Notes under the pieces: generated by a model | What the model was told of the DNA's origin: nothing | What the model saw: only the letters and a program-made list of their open reading frames with translations | Databases searched by the model: none | From: Rhizobium altiplani | GTDB taxonomy: Bacteria > Pseudomonadota > Alphaproteobacteria > Rhizobiales > Rhizobiaceae | Direction: 5' to 3' | NCBI RefSeq assembly: GCF_001542405.1 | Contig: NZ_LNCD01000128.1 | Location: forward strand, 1-64,000 | Length of the DNA stretch: 64,000 bases | In this document: piece after piece, positions 28,287-36,617 of the stretch | How positions within the stretch are numbered: the first letter of the stretch is position 1 | Layout of the letters: each line of letters opens with the position of its first letter | Position numbers and translations under genes: made by a program

Positions 28287-29249
28287 ATGCCTGTTGTTAC
28301 CGTTGGTCTTGATCTCGCAAAGACAGTCTTCCAAGCTCATGGCGTTGATGACGTCGGCCAAACCGTTCTACGCCGACGCCTTGGACGAAGCGAGTTGCTC
28401 GCGTATTTCGCTAAGCTGCCGCCTTGCCTGATTGCGATGGAAGCATGCTCGAGCGCTCATCACTGGGCTCGCGAGCTGGTCACTATGGGTCACGACGTTC
28501 GGCTCATTCCGCCGCAATACGTCAAACCGTATGTCAAACGGAATAAAACCGACGCGGCAGACGCAGAGGCGATATGCGAGGCGGCCACTCGGCCAAACAT
28601 GCGCTTCGTTCCAATCAAGACCCGAGACCAGCAAGCCGTGCTCGCTTTGCATCGATCTCGTTCATTGTTGGTTCGCCAACGAACAGCATCGATCAATGCT
28701 GTTCGTGGATTGGTTGGTGAGTTTGGGCTCATCGCCGCAAAAGGCCGCTACCGTATGTCAGAGCTGCGGCAGCGAATGAACGCAATGACGCCAGACCACC
28801 TGCCAGCGATCGCCTGCCAAGCTATCAATACCCTGTTCGATCATATCAATACGCTTGAAGGACAGATCGCTGCTGTCGAACAACAAATTGTCGAGTGGCA
28901 CAAGAACAACGAAGATAGCCGGCGGCTGGCGACTGCACCCGGCGTAGGCCCGATCACTGCGAGTGCCATCGTCGCAGCTGTGGGAGACGGTCGTCAGTTC
29001 CAATCCGCACGGCACTTTGCGGCCTGGCTCGGGCTGACTCCGAGGATGCATGCCAGCGGGAAGAAGGAGCGTATCGGCAGGATCAGTAAGGGGGGTGACA
29101 GACATCTGCGGGCGCTTCTCATCCATGGCGCGAGAGCGATTGTCGGAACGCTGTTCCGCAAAAACGTGCCGCCTCGTCCGTGGTTGCTACCATTGAAGCC
29201 GCTGCGTCTTCTACTGTTCGCATCGGTCGACATAGGTGATGATATATAA
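28287..29249 (+). pseudogene. IS1111/IS110-family transposase, C-terminus replaced
   Basis: A 320-residue transposase of the IS110/IS1111 class. The N-terminal RuvC-like DEDD domain starts VTVGLDLAKTVFQ, with NKTDAADAEAICEA as a further motif. The C-terminal transposase_20 domain has LATAPGVGPITASAIVAAVGDG and FAAWLGLTPR, ending in the serine-type region GGDRHLRALLIHGAR. After about residue 295 the sequence becomes unrelated to the family, so the last 20-40 residues are lost. AAGGA lies before the ATG at 28287. Lack of a normal C-terminus and of recognisable element ends suggests a dead copy. Confidence 0.75.
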
Positions 29250-29400
29250 ATATCGGTGTCTATGAAATATTATTCAACTATCATTTCTCCCAAACGCTCG
29301 TTAAAGTGCGCACCCGGAAATCTAAATAGACGAGGACACCAATGGAAATTACACACCGACTGACACCTGATGCGCCGTCGAGGCCGCGCGCGACCTAGGA

Positions 29401-30468
29401 TTGCCGTTTTCTGGAATAACCGGTCCTTTCAATGCCATAACCGATGTAGCCGGCGTGGAAGTGGGCTATTCGACCGTAGTCAGCGACTCCTTAACGTCGG
29501 GCAAAGGCCCAGCGCGTACAGGGGTTACCACCATTCTTCCGAGAGGCCGCATGGGTCCTCTGCGGGCTCCCGTGTGGGCGGGGTTCCACTCGCTTAATGG
29601 AAACGGTGAAATGACGGGGACGCACTGGATCAAGGAGGCTGGTTATTTTACAGGACCGATCGCCATTACCAACACCCACAGTCTTGGAACCGTTCATCAG
29701 TCGATCCTGCGATGGATGATTGGGAAGCCGGATACCGGAGTTGGGCCCTACAAGTTCATGCTGCCCGTGGTCGGCGAGACCTGCGATGCTTATCTCAACG
29801 ACATGAACGCTTTCCATGTGACAGCCGATCATGTGACGGAGGCCCTGGATAGGGCTTCCAGCGGGTCGATAGCCGAGGGCAATGTCGGCGGCGGGACGGG
29901 AATGATCTGCTTCGAATACAAAGGTGGCACAGGAACGTCGTCTCGCGTTGTGGACTTTTTTGGCTCACGCTATACCGTAGGCTGCCTCGTGCAGGCGAAC
30001 TTTGGAATTCGACCGCTCCTCAAAATTCTCGGTGTGCCTGTCGGCGAACACCTGACCGCGAACCGGCTCTGGGCCGGTGAGCAGGGTTCCATCATCGCCC
30101 TGGTGGCGACAGACGCGCCACTCATGCCGACCCAGTTGGAGCGGGTCGCACGACGGGCGGGTCTCGGTATCGGCCGAACGGGCACACCGGCCGGAGACGG
30201 CTCCGGCGACCTCTGCCTTGCCTTCTCCACGGCAAACCTGACTATCAGCGAGTCGGCCATAGCACCCGCTGTCGGCGATCTGGCCTTTTTGCCGAATAAC
30301 ATGCTCGACCCACTTTTCGAGGCAACGGCGCAGGCGGTGGAGGAAGCGATTATAAACGCCATGGTGGCTGCCGAAACGATGGTGGGGCGCGAGAACAGGC
30401 TTGTTGCCGCTATCGAGCACGATGCGGTAAAGGAGGTTATGCGCAATTATGGACGACTGAAAGCATGA
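29401..30468 (+). CDS. P1 family (DmpA/BapA) aminopeptidase, 5' end frameshifted
   Basis: This is the body of a DmpA-type N-terminal nucleophile peptidase, a family that cleaves N-terminal residues or beta-peptides. Numbered from the TTG at 29401, the self-cleavage site is Gly229-Ser230 (EQGSIIALVATDAPL), with GNVGGGTGM and YKGGTGTSSR as substrate-site segments. The natural start seems to be ATG 29342, which has GAGGA before it, but that frame hits a TAG at 29396. Positions 29342-30468 span 1127 nt, one short of a multiple of three, and the family start ARDLGLPF appears only in the second frame. A 1-nt loss in the CG repeat near 29385 would explain this. Expression therefore depends on TTG initiation or is lost. 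Confidence 0.75.
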   Translation: MPFSGITGPFNAITDVAGVEVGYSTVVSDSLTSGKGPARTGVTTILPRGRMGPLRAPVWAGFHSLNGNGEMTGTHWIKEAGYFTGPIAITNTHSLGTVHQSILRWMIGKPDTGVGPYKFMLPVVGETCDAYLNDMNAFHVTADHVTEALDRASSGSIAEGNVGGGTGMICFEYKGGTGTSSRVVDFFGSRYTVGCLVQANFGIRPLLKILGVPVGEHLTANRLWAGEQGSIIALVATDAPLMPTQLERVARRAGLGIGRTGTPAGDGSGDLCLAFSTANLTISESAIAPAVGDLAFLPNNMLDPLFEATAQAVEEAIINAMVAAETMVGRENRLVAAIEHDAVKEVMRNYGRLKA

Positions 30469-31373
30469 ACAGCAAGCAAGCGCCCCAGCCCGCACCGGCC
30501 TCGTTTCCCTTCATGGAGAAGATCAAGGAACGGCAGGCGGCCTTCTCGAAGGCTGAGAGCGCCATCGCTGCTTATCTTGTTACCAATATTCGCGATATCC
30601 CCTTCGAGACAGCGGCGTCCATATCCAGCAAGCTCAAATTGAGCCCTATGACCGTTGGGCGTTTCCTTCGTTCGCTCGGCTATGAGAACCTCGCCGCGCT
30701 CAAGGAGGAACTGGGGAGCACCATCCATCAGATCACCTGGCTTGTCGGAGAACGATATGAGCGCATCGCTTCCAACGAGCATTCGAGGGGTGAGACGGAC
30801 AGTACAACATACGATCTTTCAGCAAATCTCGATCTTGAATTGAAGGCCATCATCAGCACCTATGAGCTCGCGCGTACCGAGCAGTTCAGCCATGCGGCCG
30901 AGCTGACCGCCAAGGCTGATCGGGTTTATGTGGCTGGTTTCCAGACCGTGCGCGGCCTGGCGATGGACTTTGCCTTGCGACTCGAATACGCACGACCGAA
31001 TGTGCGCTTTATGGATGGCGGCAGTGGCACCTATAGCGAGTTATTCGCGGACGAAATGGGAAGGCCGCTCCTCATTGTTATAGACGTTCGACGCTATGCA
31101 AAACAGGCCATGTTGTTGGCTCGGCAGGCCGCGCAATCGGACGTTGATCTAATCATAATCACCGATTCGGTATGCTACTGGGCGCAGGAACTCACGGAAA
31201 ATGTATTTCGAATTGCCACAGACGTCGATATGTTCTGGGAAAGCAACGCACCGGTGACAACATTTCTCGGTCTTCTCGTACATGACGTGATCCGCCGTTT
31301 AGGCCACTTGGTCAAGGAGCGCAGCGAGCAGATGCAACTCCTGCAAAATAAGTTCGGAGGCTTTGCTGACTAG
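30465..31373 (+). CDS. RpiR/MurR-family transcriptional regulator
   Basis: A 302-residue regulator with an N-terminal helix-turn-helix (about 25-95: FSKAESAIAAYLVTNIRDIPFETAASISSKLKLSPMTVGRFLRSLG) and a C-terminal SIS sugar-phosphate-type sensing domain (about 140-270, with VYVAGFQTVRGLAMDF). It overlaps the P1 peptidase by 4 nt and is probably co-transcribed with it. The stop codon is formed at the junction with the IS6 copy: T and A come from the gene and G is the first base of the element. The original C-terminus may therefore have been longer. Confidence 0.85.
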   Translation: MNSKQAPQPAPASFPFMEKIKERQAAFSKAESAIAAYLVTNIRDIPFETAASISSKLKLSPMTVGRFLRSLGYENLAALKEELGSTIHQITWLVGERYERIASNEHSRGETDSTTYDLSANLDLELKAIISTYELARTEQFSHAAELTAKADRVYVAGFQTVRGLAMDFALRLEYARPNVRFMDGGSGTYSELFADEMGRPLLIVIDVRRYAKQAMLLARQAAQSDVDLIIITDSVCYWAQELTENVFRIATDVDMFWESNAPVTTFLGLLVHDVIRRLGHLVKERSEQMQLLQNKFGGFAD

Positions 31374-32179
31374 GTGCTGTCACATTGATTGAGCGGTAAG
31401 GAAATTGAGGTAGCAGCGCGCCCATGACCGTGAGTGCACCGACCTACAAGAACCACCGTTATCCGATCGAAATCGTAGCCCGTGCTGTCTGGCTCTACTT
31501 CCGCTTTAATCTGAGCCTGCGCGATGTCGAGGAAATGCTGTTCGATCGCGGGATCGTCGTTTCCTACGAGACCATCCGCCGATGGTGCCGAAAGCACGGC
31601 CCTGATTATGCGCGCCGCATACGCCGCAAGGCGCCGACGAAAGGCGATGTCTGGCACCTCGATGAAGTCGCGGTGCGCATCAACGGTCAGAAATGCTGGT
31701 TTTAGAGAGCGGTTGATCAGGATGGATATGTGCTCGACGAGATCGTCCAGACGCGCTGCAACACCGAGGCGGCCAAGCGCCTGCTGACGCGACTTCTGAA
31801 GAAGCAGGGCATGCCGCCAAAGCGTATGATCACCGACAAATTGCGCTCCTACGGGGCGACCAAACCCCAGGTCATGCCGAACGTGGAACACCGCTCGCAT
31901 AAAGGCTTGAACAACCGAGCGGAGAATTCTCACCTGCCGTTCAGAAAACGGGAGCGAACGCGACAGGGTTTCCGGTCGGTCGGCTCATTGCAACATTTCG
32001 TGTCGATCTTCTCCGCCGTCCGAAACCTCTTCGTTCCATTCCAGACCAACCGCTCCGCAGTACAAATTCCAACCCATCGACGCCAGGCCATGGCCGCGTA
32101 GGAAGCCGTAAGTGCACCGCCTGCCTGAAAAGCGCCGTGTCGGCTCACGTGGCCACATTTCAAACAACGTGACAACGCC
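31373..32179 (+). mobile_element. IS6-family element, copy 1 (807 bp)
   Basis: The left end GGTGCTGTCACATTGATTGA begins at 31373. The right end at 32169-32179 reads GTGACAACGCC, and its reverse complement continues to match the left end (GGCGTTGTCACGTTGTTTGA). Length and end structure fit the IS6/IS26 family. The 8-bp flanks (GCTGACTA and ATTTCACG) do not match, so no target duplication is left. Its transposase is interrupted by an amber codon. A second, truncated copy in the same orientation lies at 36092. Confidence 0.8.
31424..32101 (+). pseudogene. IS6-family DDE transposase with in-frame TAG
   Basis: Read through, the frame encodes 225 residues of an IS6-family transposase. A zinc-finger/HTH N-terminus is followed by the DDE residues D in WHLDEVAV, D in MITDKLRSY and E in NNRAENSH. 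A TAG at 31703-31705 replaces the TGG (Trp) that copy 2 has at 36422-36424, cutting the protein at 93 residues before most of the catalytic domain. All else looks intact, so a single substitution inactivated it. Confidence 0.85.
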
Positions 32180-32263
32180 ATTTCACGAGGTCGCCAGTGG
32201 GCTTTGGGATGCTCTCGTTGTGAAATCGCAGTCGCTTGACTTCACATTTAAAGCTTGTCGCAT

Positions 32264-33213
32264 CTAAATCGCCTCATACCCTGCGGCCTTGAAGTAGTTT
32301 CGACATTCGTCAACGGAGAACAATGCGCAGATGTCGCTGAGGGCATTCGATATTGCGTCGAAGCTCCTTGCGGCTTTCTTTCGTAGGAGCGACTTGAGTT
32401 TCGAGAAGGCCATCTCGATTGGGTTCAAGTCGGGCGAATAGGCCGGTAGGAACAGCAGCCTTGCACCGGTTTGTCTGATGAGTTTTCGGCCTTTTGGCTT
32501 TTGTGGAAACGGACATTATCGGCAATGACGATGTCGCCCTTTGATAGAGTTGGGACGAGTTGCGTTTCGATCCAAGTCTCGAATATCTCGGCATTCATTG
32601 GTGCGTTGACAATCCATGGCGCGACCATGGAATGCGATCTGAGGCCAGCGATAAACGTCTGCGTCTTCCAGGATCCGAAAGGCACATGACTGCGGTAACG
32701 GTGACCCCGTAACGACCAACCGGAGCGTTTTGTCAGCTTTGTGCTCGTCGACGTCTCATCGATAAAAGTGAGGCGTGCCAGGGCCTTATCAAAAAACGGC
32801 TTGCGCCTTTCGATCCATAGACTTCTCGCCCGGGCGATTTTTGGACGAAGCTGCTCGCTTGCCATCAGGCTTTTTTTTGTGGCTTAACCCGAGCCGGTGC
32901 AACATGCGGCCGACGCTCGAGCGATGCACAATTACGCCGCGCTCGGCAAGCTCGACGCACAATTCATCAAGCGTCAATTCACCCTTCTCAGCCATACGTT
33001 CACGAAACCACGCACCATGGTCACTTAACTTGCCGCCACCAATATGACCCTGTCGTCTCGGCGACAGAGAGCCCGTCTACCACTTCAGGATAACAAGGTT
33101 ATTCACAAATCGAGGCGACACAGGAAATGACGGGACGCCTCGCGATGGGTGTTGCCCTCTTCAACGAATGCAATAACACGGGAACGCAACTCGATCGGAT
33201 GTGATTTGCCCAT
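32264..33213 (-). pseudogene. IS630-family transposase, multiply frameshifted
   Basis: Pieces of one IS630-type transposase can be read on the minus strand. They are the start (MGKSHPIELRSRVIAFVEEG), the middle HTH part (MAEKGELTLDELCVEL), the DDE part (FIDETSTSTKLTKRSGWS, VIADNVRFHKSQKAE) and the end (LLFLPAYSPDLNPIE to GYEAI and a stop). They lie in different frames. One extra A in an A8 run near 32877 separates the HTH from the DDE part, one missing A near 32487 separates the DDE part from the end, and a TGA at about 33108 breaks the start. With at least three lesions it is dead. Confidence 0.85.
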
Positions 33214-33717
33214 GATCGGTCTCCTTCCAGCTAAGAAGGAATCACAAATCGGCCGATTCGAGAACCTGAATCAAAAAACGGGCGACGCGCTTTAGGCCCA
33301 GTTCCGAAAGCTTTCGAGGCCGTCCCCCCGCTGGGTGGGCGGCGGCCGAAATTTCGGCAAGCGCCAGCATACGCTCGGTGACCGAAGGGCCTGGAGCTAC
33401 TGCTATAGCCGATTAGCTCGCGGATCATGGTAGAATTCTGGCGTTGCTGAACTGGACGGCAGTCACCCCTAAGATTGGAAATGCCCGCCACCTGATTTGG
33501 TTTCGGCATCGCCGTATTCGCGTTGGCCGGCGTAGGCGAGCGATCCGTAACCTCCCAAAGCTGGTAGTTTGCAACTGCAGCTGAATAATTAAAAATCAGG
33601 AAAACCGATCAACGGTTATGACACTGAGTTTTGCCGCCGCCGGAGCGTGCAGCACGTTCGCGAAAGACGTCTGATGTTTTCGTGATCTACCAGCACCAAA
33701 TTGAAGGAGGGGTGACA
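33214..33717 (+). other. Spacer upstream of the terpenoid cassette
   Basis: About 500 bp with no intact gene. On the minus strand, 33242-33412 reads as a coding-like C-terminal scrap ending in ELGLKRVARFLIQVLESADL and a stop, which I cannot assign to a family. A perfect 12-bp palindrome CCGAAATTTCGG lies near 33349. The promoter of the cis-prenyltransferase gene must lie in the AT-richer part after 33540. AAGGAGG at about 33704-33710 is its ribosome-binding site. Confidence 0.4.
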
Positions 33718-34485
33718 ATGCAAGCTACGGCTTCGTCCACTTTTAATGCATGCGCGACGAACCCGGTCGATGCGCGGTTGTCCGAGCAACGGGTGGCGAT
33801 CCGGCATCTTGCAGTTATCCTGGATGGCAACCGACGGTGGGCGGAGCGTTGCGGGCTGCAGTCGATCGACGGCTACCGAGCAGGAGGGCGCAACGTTCAT
33901 GCCCTTTTATCGTGGTGCAGTGAAGCTGACATTCCGATGGTCACGCTTTGGCCGTTATCCGCAGAAAACCTGAGTCGCGATCCAGAAGAACTACAGGCAC
34001 TGCTGACGGTCATCGCCGATGTTTTTGAAGAACTTGCATGCACCGGCCGCTGGCATCTGCGCGTGATCGGCGACCTCTCCAGTCTTCCGCCCGATGTCAA
34101 GCGCCGCATTCGCAATGCCGAGTGCCATACCGCAACCGTCGACGGGCTCGACGTGAACATCGCCGTCGGATACAGCGGCCGCCTCGAATTGTTGCATGCC
34201 ATCAGAACTCTGATCGCGGATCACCTTTTGGCCGGCACTGTGAACACGTTGCAGACTGACCTAAGTTTTGAATCGATCACGAGTCGGCTCTATACAGCAG
34301 GGCAACCCGATCCGGATCTCGTCATCCGAACGTCCGGAGAGCAGCGGCTGTCGAACTTTATGCTTTGGCAGTGTGCGTTCTCTGAATTTTATTTCACGCC
34401 CGTTTGCTGGCCGGATTTCAGGCGCACGGATTTCGAGGAGGCTCTCACCGTTTATCGGTCGCGTCATCGCAGGTTCGGGCAATGA
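33718..34485 (+). CDS. cis-Prenyl diphosphate synthase (UppS superfamily)
   Basis: A 255-residue cis-prenyltransferase with all conserved regions: DGNRRWA at 36-42 (pyrophosphate-binding Asp36), WPLSAENLSRDPEEL at 79-93, GYSGR at 151-155, RTSGEQRLSNF at 204-214 and the final E in FSEFYF. These enzymes condense isopentenyl diphosphate in Z geometry. Because the next complete gene is a terpene synthase, a short-chain product (for example Z,E-farnesyl or neryl diphosphate) is more likely than C55 undecaprenyl diphosphate, and a housekeeping UppS would sit elsewhere. AAGGAGG lies 7 nt before the ATG at 33718. A TTG at 33631 is in frame but unsupported. The end overlaps the next ORF by 4 nt. Chain length is inference. 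Confidence 0.85.
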   Translation: MQATASSTFNACATNPVDARLSEQRVAIRHLAVILDGNRRWAERCGLQSIDGYRAGGRNVHALLSWCSEADIPMVTLWPLSAENLSRDPEELQALLTVIADVFEELACTGRWHLRVIGDLSSLPPDVKRRIRNAECHTATVDGLDVNIAVGYSGRLELLHAIRTLIADHLLAGTVNTLQTDLSFESITSRLYTAGQPDPDLVIRTSGEQRLSNFMLWQCAFSEFYFTPVCWPDFRRTDFEEALTVYRSRHRRFGQ

Positions 34486-34794
34486 AAGTTTCCCTGCACA
34501 TTCAAGCGGAAATGCCCGTCATGAATGCGCCGTGCAACATCGGTATCGCACGCGCATCGGCCACCTATACTGAAGGGCGGTTTGCGATTTTGGCCAGCGA
34601 CAGGATCCTGGCTGGCGAAGTCGCTGTCGCGCATCTGATGCACCAGGAACGTCATGTTCTACCGCATGTGAGCTGCCGGCGCACGGGTGTGGCGACTCGC
34701 CGCCGCGCGTCGCGCCCAGCGACTGCTGTCTGTGCACGAAGTCAACGACCTGCTGCACATCTGGCGTCGCTACGTGGGCTCGCCACCAGAGTAG
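34482..34794 (+). pseudogene. Small unrecognised ORF between prenyltransferase and terpene synthase, frameshifted
   Basis: It starts with an ATGA overlap on the prenyltransferase stop, and begins MKVSLHIQAEMPVMNAP. The initial frame loses coding character after about 34670. The +1 frame from there reads RRAQRLLSVHEVNDLLHIWR and stops at 34792-34794, just before the terpene synthase ribosome-binding site, as expected for an operon gene. The span is 313 nt, one more than a multiple of three, so a single-base insertion between about 34672 and 34710 would explain it. The restored product would be about 103 residues. I do not recognise the family and propose no function. Confidence 0.45.
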
Positions 34795-34804
34795 GAGCGA
34801 CAGT

Positions 34805-35959
34805 ATGGAAGGCAAGGTCACTTCCGGAGCGGACATGAATCAATCGAGACGGTCGGGCAAGCCCGAAAGCATGCTCCTCCCCAACAGCGCACTTCTGGCC
34901 ACCAAGCTGAGGCTTCCAGCGTTTCACTATCCATTTCCGGACGGTCGCAATCCGAATACCGACGCCGTGGAAGTGGAAGTAGCGGAATGGGCGGTCGGCC
35001 ATGCCCTCGTCGAGTGTGGCGGCAAGGGGGAAGCCATGCTGCGCAGCCTCGGCCCGGCCGACGTAATCGGTCGGATGTACCACCACATGAACCGCGAAGC
35101 GTTCCTGGCTGCGTCGATCTGGAGCGCGTGGATGTTCTTGGTGGACGAGCACTTCTGCGAGGTTGGCGCGTATCATGGATCGCCGGGCGGACTTGCACAG
35201 TTCCATCTCTGGCTAAGGGCGATCTTGACCGATCCGCGCGGATGCGACTGGCGGTCGATGTGTCAAGAGATTGTCCGCGACCTTTCGACCGAATATGCCG
35301 AACTCTGCATCAGGACGGGGGAGGCGACTGCCGACATGGCGCGGCGCATTGAGAATGTCAGCAGCCCGATGCAATACGCGCGATGGATGGAAGGCATGAC
35401 CTTTTACTTTCTCAGCACCATCTGGCAGGTGGGTCTCAACATGAGCGGTCCGCCGCCAAGTGTGAGGGAGTATTTGCTCGGTCGCGCAAGCTTTGCCGGC
35501 GCGCCGCCCACCTACGCGCTGGCCGATATCGTTGCGGGATACGAGGTCCCGGGGAACGATTACCAGCACGTCCAGGTCAGGCGGCTACAGACCCTCGTGG
35601 GCACCGTCCTCAGTCTATGCAACGACGTCATGTCGTTCCCGCGCGAAATCGGCGTAATCTGGAATTTGCCGAACATTCTCATCGCACAAGGCCTGTCGCA
35701 ACAAGAAGCCATCACGAATACTGTACGGATCCACAATGATGTAGTGGGCGACTATCTCGACCTGGAGGCACGGATTACCCCTTGGGCGGGCGCCGAGCTT
35801 CGTCGTTTCCTCAACGACATGGGCACACTGATGCGTGGTCACTACGACTGGGCTCGGCGGCAGAAGCGGTATGCGGCGACTGAGAACTATATTTTCGATA
35901 CAACGGCAGAACCAGAAGATTTTCCGGCCGCCCGCCAGGAGAACGTCAAAGAAGATTGA
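34805..35959 (+). CDS. Class I terpene synthase
   Basis: A 384-residue bacterial class I terpene cyclase. The metal-binding motifs are in the right places: acidic motif DEHFCE at 114-119 (a variant of DDxxD/E), the NSE motif NDVMSFPRE at 273-281, a C-terminal RY pair at 355-356, and a pyrophosphate-sensor arginine R227 exactly 46 residues before the NSE motif. It should ionise a prenyl diphosphate and cyclise or rearrange it in the cytoplasm. AGGAG 8 nt upstream supports the ATG. The product cannot be predicted. The pairing with a cis-prenyltransferase suggests a Z-configured substrate. It is flanked by IS6 copies, which suggests acquisition by transfer. Confidence 0.9.
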   Translation: MEGKVTSGADMNQSRRSGKPESMLLPNSALLATKLRLPAFHYPFPDGRNPNTDAVEVEVAEWAVGHALVECGGKGEAMLRSLGPADVIGRMYHHMNREAFLAASIWSAWMFLVDEHFCEVGAYHGSPGGLAQFHLWLRAILTDPRGCDWRSMCQEIVRDLSTEYAELCIRTGEATADMARRIENVSSPMQYARWMEGMTFYFLSTIWQVGLNMSGPPPSVREYLLGRASFAGAPPTYALADIVAGYEVPGNDYQHVQVRRLQTLVGTVLSLCNDVMSFPREIGVIWNLPNILIAQGLSQQEAITNTVRIHNDVVGDYLDLEARITPWAGAELRRFLNDMGTLMRGHYDWARRQKRYAATENYIFDTTAEPEDFPAARQENVKED

Positions 35960-35971
35960 GCTGAGGCAGGC

Positions 35972-36091
35972 CTATTCACTTATAAGACGGCGGTCGATGA
36001 CGTCGATCACCTCGTCGCTTTTGACGAACGAGCCCACGTCACTGTGCAGCAGCGCCAGGACGCTCGCTTTCGAAATGGGAGGGTTTCGACC
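35972..36091 (-). pseudogene. C-terminal fragment of an unrecognised gene
   Basis: Minus-strand reading ends SDEVIDVIDRRLISE followed by a stop, and has coding character up to the point where the IS6 copy at 36092 cuts it. About 38 residues remain. I do not recognise the family. It looks like the tail of a gene whose upstream part was removed when the IS6 element inserted or recombined here. Confidence 0.35.
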
Positions 36092-36582
36092 GGTGCTGTC
36101 ACATTGATTGAGCGGTAAGGAAATTGAGGTAGCAGCGCGCCCATGACCGTGAGTGCACCGACCTACAAGAACCACCGTTATCCGATCGAAATCGTAGCCC
36201 GTGCTGTCTGGCTCTACTTCCGCTTTAATCTGAGCCTGCGCGATGTCGAGGAAATGCTGTTCGATCGCGGGATCGTCGTTTCCTACGAGACCATCCGCCG
36301 ATGGTGCCGAAAGCACGGCCCTGATTATGCGCGCCGCATACGCCGCAAGGCGCCGACGAAAGGCGATGTCTGGCACCTCGATGAAGTCGCGGTGCGCATC
36401 AACGGTCAGAAATGCTGGTTTTGGAGAGCGGTTGATCAGATGGATATGTGCTCGACGAGATCGTCCAGACGCGCTGCAACACCAAGGCGGCCAAGCGCCT
36501 GCTGACGCGACTTCTGAAGAAGCAGGGCATGCCGCCAAAGCGCATGATCACCGACAAATTGCGCTCCTACGGGGCGGCCAAA
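36092..36582 (+). mobile_element. IS6-family element, copy 2 (right part deleted)
   Basis: Same left end and orientation as copy 1 at 31373. The first 490 bp differ from copy 1 at only a handful of bases. The transposase frame starts at 36143 and keeps the TGG that copy 1 lost. It has instead lost one G near 36439 (GATCAGATGG against GATCAGGATGG), shifting the frame. Similarity ends at about 36582, so the C-terminal third and the right end are missing. Neither copy can make transposase. Confidence 0.8.
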
Positions 36583-36617
36583 CGCCGCCCTGCCAGTAGC
36601 CGCACAGGTTCTCCGAC

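Noticed and set aside
32864..32995. Programmed frameshifting at the A8 run of the IS630 transposase
   Set aside because: An A8 run between the HTH and DDE frames could be a slippery site, but the same gene has at least two other lesions (a stop near 33108 and a missing A near 32487), so simple decay explains it.
33718..35959. Part of a gibberellin operon
   Set aside because: No P450s, GGPP synthase, ferredoxin or copalyl/kaurene synthase is present. The cyclase is a short single-domain class I enzyme and its partner is a cis-prenyltransferase.
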